A stretch of 64,000 nucleotides of DNA from an uncultured Acetatifactor sp. Lineage in GTDB: Bacteria; Bacillota; Clostridia; Lachnospirales; Lachnospiraceae. The position numbers and the translations under genes were made by a program. Shown one piece after another: positions 60,201-64,000 of this stretch (position 1 is the stretch's first letter; every line of letters starts with the position of its first letter). The notes beneath the pieces are model-generated. The model ran no database searches. It saw only the letters and a list, made by a program, of their open reading frames with translations, and was not told the origin of the DNA. Location of the stretch: NCBI GenBank assembly GCA_934433135.1, contig CAKRZO010000008.1:70677-134676 (forward strand). Reading direction: 5' to 3'.

Positions 60201-62040
60201 GATTCTGCGCAGTATTCCTTCCGGTCGCCTCCAAATACATTCCTGTGGTTTCTAAAGTTCCACTGTTTGTGGGCAATTTTGCACCGCTGGTGTCAATTAC
60301 ATTCAACTTCAATTCCCCATTCCCGGACTTGGCAAATCGCGGGATGTACGCATAATACTGTACACTGTATTTCGGGTTTGCCGTAGCTGCGGCACGCAGT
60401 GCCAAAATTCCATTCTGCAGTTCCACGTTCAAAACCGGTGCGGTCTCCTCCGGTGCTACCAGTGTACTCTCCACCTGACTGACGCTGTTTTCTTCATCTG
60501 CCAGCAGAACGGCAAGTTCAATACCCAGTTCTGCTTCCGGTGCCGCTTCCTCCAATTGCGTCAATTGCTCTGCAAGAGGTTCTATCACCTCCGCTTTCAC
60601 TGTAACTTCTGCTGTCATGCGCAGTCCCGGAAGTTCCAGATTTTCTCCGTCTTTCGCAAGAGAAAATTCTTTCAGGATCAAGGTTCCTGCAGCACCCGCA
60701 TCCAGCTCACGAGCATACTCCGTAATCGCCTGATAGTTGTCACTATCCTGCGGCAGAGCCCGGGAAATAAGTTCCGTCTCTTCCGGAAGCGGTTTGGGGC
60801 TCTCTACATATAAAACCATGGAAATCTGCTGATCTTCATAGGCAAATTCCTGTACAATACCGTCTTCTGCAATCTCTTCCGGCACAATGCCATATCCCAG
60901 AATCATCGGCGCATCCGTTTCATAAGTATTTGCAGTAACGCTGCCGCCTATATTTCCCTCTACGATACAGATTACCGCTGTACTGCAGGAAGATGCAGCT
61001 GTGTCATTTTCCGACATGCCTGTGTCACCATCCGAGACACCTACATCGGATAGGCTCAAATCACCCTGAGATGCATCTTGTGAAGCGCCTTCTGTCACAA
61101 TTCCTACATGATCCGCTGTCCCATCCAGATCCTGATCCAGGAACACAATATCCCCTGTTTTCGGCTGACCGTCCTGTACTTTTTGATACAGCCCCAGGTC
61201 ATCCAGAAGCCCCATCCATGCAGCGGCATTCTGCGTATAATGCACACCATGGGCTTCATCCATATAAGGGAAAGCATCCTGTGTCACTCCGGCATATCGA
61301 AGGCAGAATGAAACAAACAGTCCGTTCCATTCTCCGTACGGATTGTCAAAGCAAGCACCATAGCGGGTATAGCCGAAAAGATTTCCGTTTTCATCTACCT
61401 GATAGTTTTTCGTACTGGCAGTATAACCAAGCTGGCTGTTCGCAATCGCTGCCAGATCCTGTGCCGGGTTGCCGGAAAGCTCTTGCGGCAGAGTGCGCCC
61501 CCATACAGATGCGTTTTCCAGATCCGCCTGAGGATCGGAATAGCATGCTAATGAATGCTGATGCTCTTCTTTTTCACATATCAGTCTTAACTCATAGCAT
61601 GACTGCGTATGAATATGACCATTCTCCGTACCATTCTGGGAAACATCTGCCTCCTCCGATCCATTTTCATTCGAAGAAACATCTTCCGTAAGAATACTGT
61701 CCTCATTTCCCGAGATATCGCTTTCCGAAGCCGAAGCCGAGTTCTGATCCTGAACATATTCCCTTTGCATCTGTCCCTGATCCTGTTCCGACCTCTGATC
61801 TTGCGCAAACTCTTCCATCGCAGTCTGGTTCTGATCTTCCCCGCAAATTAAAACTTCCCTGTAACATTTTTCTGTATGCTGATGTTCTTCCTTCCCACAA
61901 AAAGTTTCTTGTGTCATTGTGATTGCCGGAAGAATCAATGCATAGGTAGTGCAGAAAACAACAATACAACCCAAGACTGCTACCAACTTGCGCCATCTTC
62001 TTTTTCCCACATGCAGTTTCCAATATTCCGTGGTCTTCAT
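57235..62040 (-). CDS. Large pilus tip adhesin with pseudo-amidase, fibro-slime and ricin-like domains
   Basis: 1601 residues from the ATG at 62040, with GAAGGGG upstream. Order: long signal/anchor (to about 45); His/Cys motifs EEHQHTEKCY, HIHTQSCY and EEHQHSLACY; CHAP/amidase-like domain (about 190-388) in which the expected catalytic Cys is Asn239 (PYGEWNGLFVSFC) while His311 remains (ADHVGIV); beta-rich region; fibro-slime/PA14-like domain (about 940-1035, YYFFGDDDMWVFLDDKL); SpaA-type domains; a ricin-like insert (about 1235-1376); and LPKTG with a membrane helix. It is first of the pilin genes and most likely the tip. Confidence 0.9.
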   Translation of the reverse strand: MKTTEYWKLHVGKRRWRKLVAVLGCIVVFCTTYALILPAITMTQETFCGKEEHQHTEKCYREVLICGEDQNQTAMEEFAQDQRSEQDQGQMQREYVQDQNSASASESDISGNEDSILTEDVSSNENGSEEADVSQNGTENGHIHTQSCYELRLICEKEEHQHSLACYSDPQADLENASVWGRTLPQELSGNPAQDLAAIANSQLGYTASTKNYQVDENGNLFGYTRYGACFDNPYGEWNGLFVSFCLRYAGVTQDAFPYMDEAHGVHYTQNAAAWMGLLDDLGLYQKVQDGQPKTGDIVFLDQDLDGTADHVGIVTEGASQDASQGDLSLSDVGVSDGDTGMSENDTAASSCSTAVICIVEGNIGGSVTANTYETDAPMILGYGIVPEEIAEDGIVQEFAYEDQQISMVLYVESPKPLPEETELISRALPQDSDNYQAITEYARELDAGAAGTLILKEFSLAKDGENLELPGLRMTAEVTVKAEVIEPLAEQLTQLEEAAPEAELGIELAVLLADEENSVSQVESTLVAPEETAPVLNVELQNGILALRAAATANPKYSVQYYAYIPRFAKSGNGELKLNVIDTSGAKLPTNSGTLETTGMYLEATGRNTAQNRGDATELYRVATELILTQMYATEENLEYIKSPNTSYVNKLIDNPNYILKEIWILKGGKDSASIDPADWNIYPADSHFTNREGGNAHQIVITDGTVLRLVYDCSEGNYENPATFYDYDITSGQNNDGRWRSGITGINVEGNYGTSANGNTNWKSYRDILAFGNANCGTGMANYKFNGVYLNKHSGNNSGCTFGLVKGLSNGQLVYNDWIVAPKLFNEGSANGKHTYDNSSLTFSRTGDSYTLSSAEVSGVGSIGGLQEFFHPSPTAKTVHGNIYTNNFWPMDKATNRTDPNFGEYGKGVLYQGFKSEDGINGTWAAEQGDFPVSDDGNAHNSFFGMQYAVSFDLTKDYTGPLEYYFFGDDDMWVFLDDKLVCDIGGVHSSVGEYVNLWDYLEKGQAGKHKLTFFYTERGASGSTCYMNFTLPSVSGINIERKTGDLKVRKEVIGESDPEKEEEEREFTFRIHFDDWSGEEIWDDYAYSKYNADGTLLENDLVLHEGSEFKLKNGQYVEIKYLPFGLRYTIEEINAEGYTVTNKVNGVIQAGEEATGTIIKDALNEVVFINTIGRVGFTLQKLDMEGNPLAGAVFCLKDSTGSEISFVKSEDGTYTVPSEDTQLLRDGELYYIALKADPEYVIEQKKESTYDALLQKKSDSNWQKVRAYRQADGSYSFRNEGSGMWLDLDAGKTENETLIHFYSNADMPTTHDNQKWYLQLTSDGAVKLKPRMAVQNGSKAVMDLDGGKIAEGGRIQVWESNDSNAQKWLFVPVNPTAAPEVTSELEVGADGIRLAGLMPGNYTLEEIQSPGDDFAVSSDPIQFHVDANGKVRLIKDGGGLVSVDDQGILLQVKNRYRDRSLTIQKAVKNSDTTQAFRFVITYEMDGKEVKQTLSLKNGEQGTVSIPYGVTVRIQEENHAGFAVAYSEKDDLLPLIQTGSTCTINQVTKDLTILAENTAGYALPKTGGTGTIWYTAGGLLLLAAALLLHIDTKYKRKEVK

Positions 62041-62060
62041 TGGCAAACACCCCTTCCCAT

Positions 62061-62648
62061 TTATTTCACCGGTCCGAACTTACTCAAAGGCCAGATTCGA
62101 AAAACCACTTTACCGACAACCTGATCTCTGGAAATACATCCTACTGTTGTATTTCTGGAGTCTACGGAAACTTCTCTGTTGTCACCCATCAGAAAGTATC
62201 TTTCATCCGGCACCTGATAAGGAAGCTCTATATTGGTCTGTCCATAAGCCTTCTCTGTAAGATAATCCTCTTCCAATGCCTTCCCGTTAACGGTAACATT
62301 TCCATCTCCATCTATATTTACCCATTCTCCCGGTCCTGCAATATATCTTTTGATCAACAACTTGTTGCCATGATAAAAAGCAGCAATATCACCCGGTTTA
62401 AAAGAAATACTCTTTACACTGACAACAATCTGACCATCCTCCAGAGTTGGTACCATGGAACTTCCGTAAATTCGGAGAACCGGCATCCAAAGTGTAGCTA
62501 CCAGTACAGCAAAAGCCGCTACAACAACCAGAACAGCAATTGTACTTTTCAATGTCCGGTTATATCTTCTTTTATAACGAAGCCTTTTCTGCTCTCTTTC
62601 CAACTGTTCAAGTGATGGCAGATCCATTCTCCTTTTTTGCTTCTTCAT
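62061..62648 (-). CDS. Signal peptidase I of the pilus locus
   Basis: 195 residues. A basic cytoplasmic N-terminus, one membrane helix (STIAVLVVVAAFAVLVATLW), catalytic Ser in YGSSMVPTL, catalytic Lys in LLIKRYIAG, and the family box MGDNREVSVDSR. Many pilus loci carry a dedicated signal peptidase that processes pilins or assists assembly. It lies between the coiled-coil gene and the tip adhesin. Confidence 0.93.
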   Translation of the reverse strand: MKKQKRRMDLPSLEQLEREQKRLRYKRRYNRTLKSTIAVLVVVAAFAVLVATLWMPVLRIYGSSMVPTLEDGQIVVSVKSISFKPGDIAAFYHGNKLLIKRYIAGPGEWVNIDGDGNVTVNGKALEEDYLTEKAYGQTNIELPYQVPDERYFLMGDNREVSVDSRNTTVGCISRDQVVGKVVFRIWPLSKFGPVK

Positions 62649-62655
62649 AAAATAA

Positions 62656-63126
62656 TTATGCCTTTCTTACCAATGCCTGCAATTCTTCATGCATCCGAAT
62701 CAACTCCTGCGCTTTTTGCTGAAAACGGTTCCACTTCTCATCCGCCTGCTTATCAGCTTCTGCTGTTATCTGCTGCGCATGTTCCTCGGCATCTGCAACA
62801 ATCTTCCGGGCTTTTTGCTCTGCAGTCTGCAGCATTGTATCGCATTCTTTCTGCATCTTTTCTTTCTTCTGCTCTAAATCTGCATTCTGGGCCCGCACAG
62901 AACACAGATATTGATCTGCAGCTGCCTGAGCTGACTCAAAAATTCCATTCACCTTCAAAGCTGCCTCCGCAATGGAACCCGATTGATTCAGGCGAAGAAC
63001 TCTATCATCCAAAGCATCCTGCAATTTCTGGTTCTGTTCCATACAGCGCTTGTTTCTCTTCTGCAGTTCATAAATAATATCAATTAATTCAGCACGATTA
63101 AGCTGTCTTAATTCCTTATCTGTCAT
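62656..63126 (-). CDS. Coiled-coil protein, first gene of the pilus operon
   Basis: 156 residues, no signal peptide or membrane helix. Nearly all helical, with heptads in ELQKRNKRCMEQNQKLQDAL and a long Ala/Glu/Lys/Gln stretch (AEQKARKIVADAEEHAQQI) like DivIVA or ATP synthase b-type helices. It may be a cytoplasmic scaffold positioning pilus assembly; this is inference from its place at the head of the operon, seven bases before the signal peptidase. No family named with certainty. Confidence 0.75.
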   Translation of the reverse strand: MTDKELRQLNRAELIDIIYELQKRNKRCMEQNQKLQDALDDRVLRLNQSGSIAEAALKVNGIFESAQAAADQYLCSVRAQNADLEQKKEKMQKECDTMLQTAEQKARKIVADAEEHAQQITAEADKQADEKWNRFQQKAQELIRMHEELQALVRKA

Positions 63127-63188
63127 AAGCTAAACACTGTCCTTCCTCTGAAAAAATGCACTTACTTTATGGATATACATCAATCGTG

Positions 63189-63217
63189 AATATAGCACAT
63201 AACGCTGCTTAAATCAA
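63189..63217 (-). promoter_or_regulatory. Promoter of the pilus operon
   Basis: Minus strand: -35 TTGATT (63212-63217), a 17-bp spacer and -10 TATATT (63189-63194), about 62 bp before the coiled-coil gene. A second candidate (TTGACC at about 63252-63257 with TATACT at 63225-63230, spacer 19-21) lies just upstream in very AT-rich DNA. Confidence 0.5.
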
Positions 63218-63375
63218 GAGAAGTATAGAAAAAAAGACGAAAAAAAGGTCAACCTCGGCAAAAAAGTAAAATAACGTAAAATAAAGGAAAAAAAAGAAAA
63301 AAACTACATAAAGTATATAAATATAAGAAAATATGAAATATAAGAATAAAAATATGCAGAATAAAATCCTGCTCA

Positions 63376-63448
63376 TGAGACATCCGGGATTCGAACCCGG
63401 GACAACTTGATTAAAAGTCAAGTGCTCTACCGACTGAGCTAATATCCC
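63376..63448 (-). tRNA. tRNA-Lys (anticodon TTT)
   Basis: 73-base cloverleaf. Acceptor arms GGGATAT/ATGTCTC, anticodon loop CTTTTAA, T-arm GGGTTCGAATCCC. CCA not encoded. Last gene of the cluster on the minus strand. Confidence 0.95.
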
Positions 63449-63486
63449 ATTTTCAATGCCTGTTTTACAAAAAAGGACATTGAAAA

Positions 63487-63559
<73 letters not shown>

Positions 63560-63578
63560 ATTTAGACTTACGTCCAAG

Positions 63579-63652
63579 TAGCGGGGACAGGATTTGAACC
63601 TGTGACCTTCGGGTTATGAGCCCGACGAGCTTCCAGACTGCTCCACCCCGCG
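63579..63652 (-). tRNA. Initiator tRNA-fMet (anticodon CAT)
   Basis: 74-base cloverleaf. It has initiator features: first base C unpaired with the base at position 72 (T here), and three G-C pairs in the anticodon stem (GGGCTCATAACCC). CCA not encoded. Confidence 0.93.
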
Positions 63653-63704
63653 ATAATAAATTGTCAAAGCACCTTATTACAAGGTATGTCGGAATACCGA
63701 CAAA

Positions 63705-63786
63705 TGGATGGAGGTGGATTCGAACCACCGAAGCAATTTGCAGCAGATTTACAGTCTGTCCCCTTTGGCCACTCGGGAATCCATCC
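63705..63786 (-). tRNA. tRNA-Tyr (anticodon GTA)
   Basis: 82 bases with the long variable arm of class II. Acceptor arms GGATGGA/TCCATCC, anticodon loop CTGTAAA, T-arm GGTTCGAATCC. CCA not encoded. Confidence 0.95.
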
Positions 63787-63836
63787 ATATAACATTGAAG
63801 ATCTTATTCATACAAGCATGTTATAACCTGTATGAA

Positions 63837-63909
63837 AGCCGATGATCGGACTCGAACCGATAACCTGCTGATTACAAATCAGCTGCTCTGCCAATTGAGC
63901 CACATCGGC
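63837..63909 (-). tRNA. tRNA-Thr (anticodon TGT)
   Basis: 73-base cloverleaf. Acceptor arms GCCGATG/CATCGGC, anticodon loop TTTGTAA, T-arm CGGTTCGAGTCCG. CCA not encoded. Confidence 0.95.
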
Positions 63910-63928
63910 ATACAACCTAAAGAATAAA

Positions 63929-64000
63929 TGGGGCCTATAGGGCTCGAACCTATGACCCTCTGCTTGTAAGGCAGATGCTCTCCCAGCTGAGCTAAGACCC
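63929..64000 (-). tRNA. tRNA-Val (anticodon TAC), first base outside the window
   Basis: The visible 72 bases give anticodon loop CTTACAA, T-arm AGGTTCGAGCCCT and 3' acceptor arm AGGCCCC. The 5' arm shows only GGGTCT before the TA that should be positions 8-9, so one more G is expected at the next base beyond the window. Confidence 0.92.

Noticed and set aside
63579..63652. Elongator tRNA-Met
   Set aside because: Unpaired first base and three G-C pairs in the anticodon stem mark it as initiator.

Overview
The window looks like chromosome from a gut-type member of the Firmicutes, most likely family Lachnospiraceae (class Clostridia). The signs are a Gram-positive, sortase-assembled pilus locus, minCDE, an atpBEFAGDC-type operon, tRNA genes without encoded CCA, AGGAGG-type ribosome binding sites and a moderate GC content. 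Protein identities are by eye from family motifs; no database was searched. Most genes lie on the minus strand.

Layout. 1-6.7 kb: a carbohydrate-type ABC importer (two permeases, a lipoprotein binding protein, no ATPase) with a membrane AraC-type regulator and the start of a TIM-barrel-like protein. 6.9-11.3 kb: pyrG behind an apparent attenuator, a convergent LacI-type regulator and an MFS transporter. 11.5-18.7 kb: four large multi-membrane GT-C-type glycosyltransferase-like proteins separated by hairpin-rich repeats. 18.7-20.45 kb: three DnaA-box-like sites and remnants of two insertion sequences. 20.45-24.4 kb: an AroD-like enzyme, a truncated epimerase, a divergent AraC regulator and an orphan PseC-like aminotransferase. 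24.4-26.4 kb: minCDE.

26.4-33.6 kb: a HicB relic, then an unusual F1Fo-ATP synthase operon (minus strand, order B-E-F-A-G-D-C). There is no separate delta gene. The C-terminal domain of delta is instead fused to the N-terminus of alpha, and the delta N-terminal domain is absent. Subunits b, c and gamma also carry atypical extensions. I regard this as the most interesting object in the window. 33.9-38.1 kb: metF, a stand-alone methionine synthase activation protein and a short metH. 38.1-38.8 kb: a decayed YefM/RelE-type module beside a 176-bp repeat that also occurs inverted at 13.2 kb. 38.9-40.7 kb: a Csp-like S8 protease.

41-46.7 kb: a TetR-controlled MMPL exporter operon. 46.9-49.8 kb: a P1B-2 type Zn/Cd/Pb ATPase, an HMA protein, an 18-bp-arm ArsR-type operator and an ECF sigma factor. 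50-53 kb: a small XRE regulator, adenine deaminase and a TetR regulator. 53.1-63.1 kb: a pilus operon consisting of a coiled-coil protein, signal peptidase I, a 1601-aa tip adhesin, the major pilin, a class C sortase, a minor pilin and a second sortase. 63.4-64 kb: a tRNA cluster (Lys, Phe, fMet, Tyr, Thr, Val), the last cut by the window edge.
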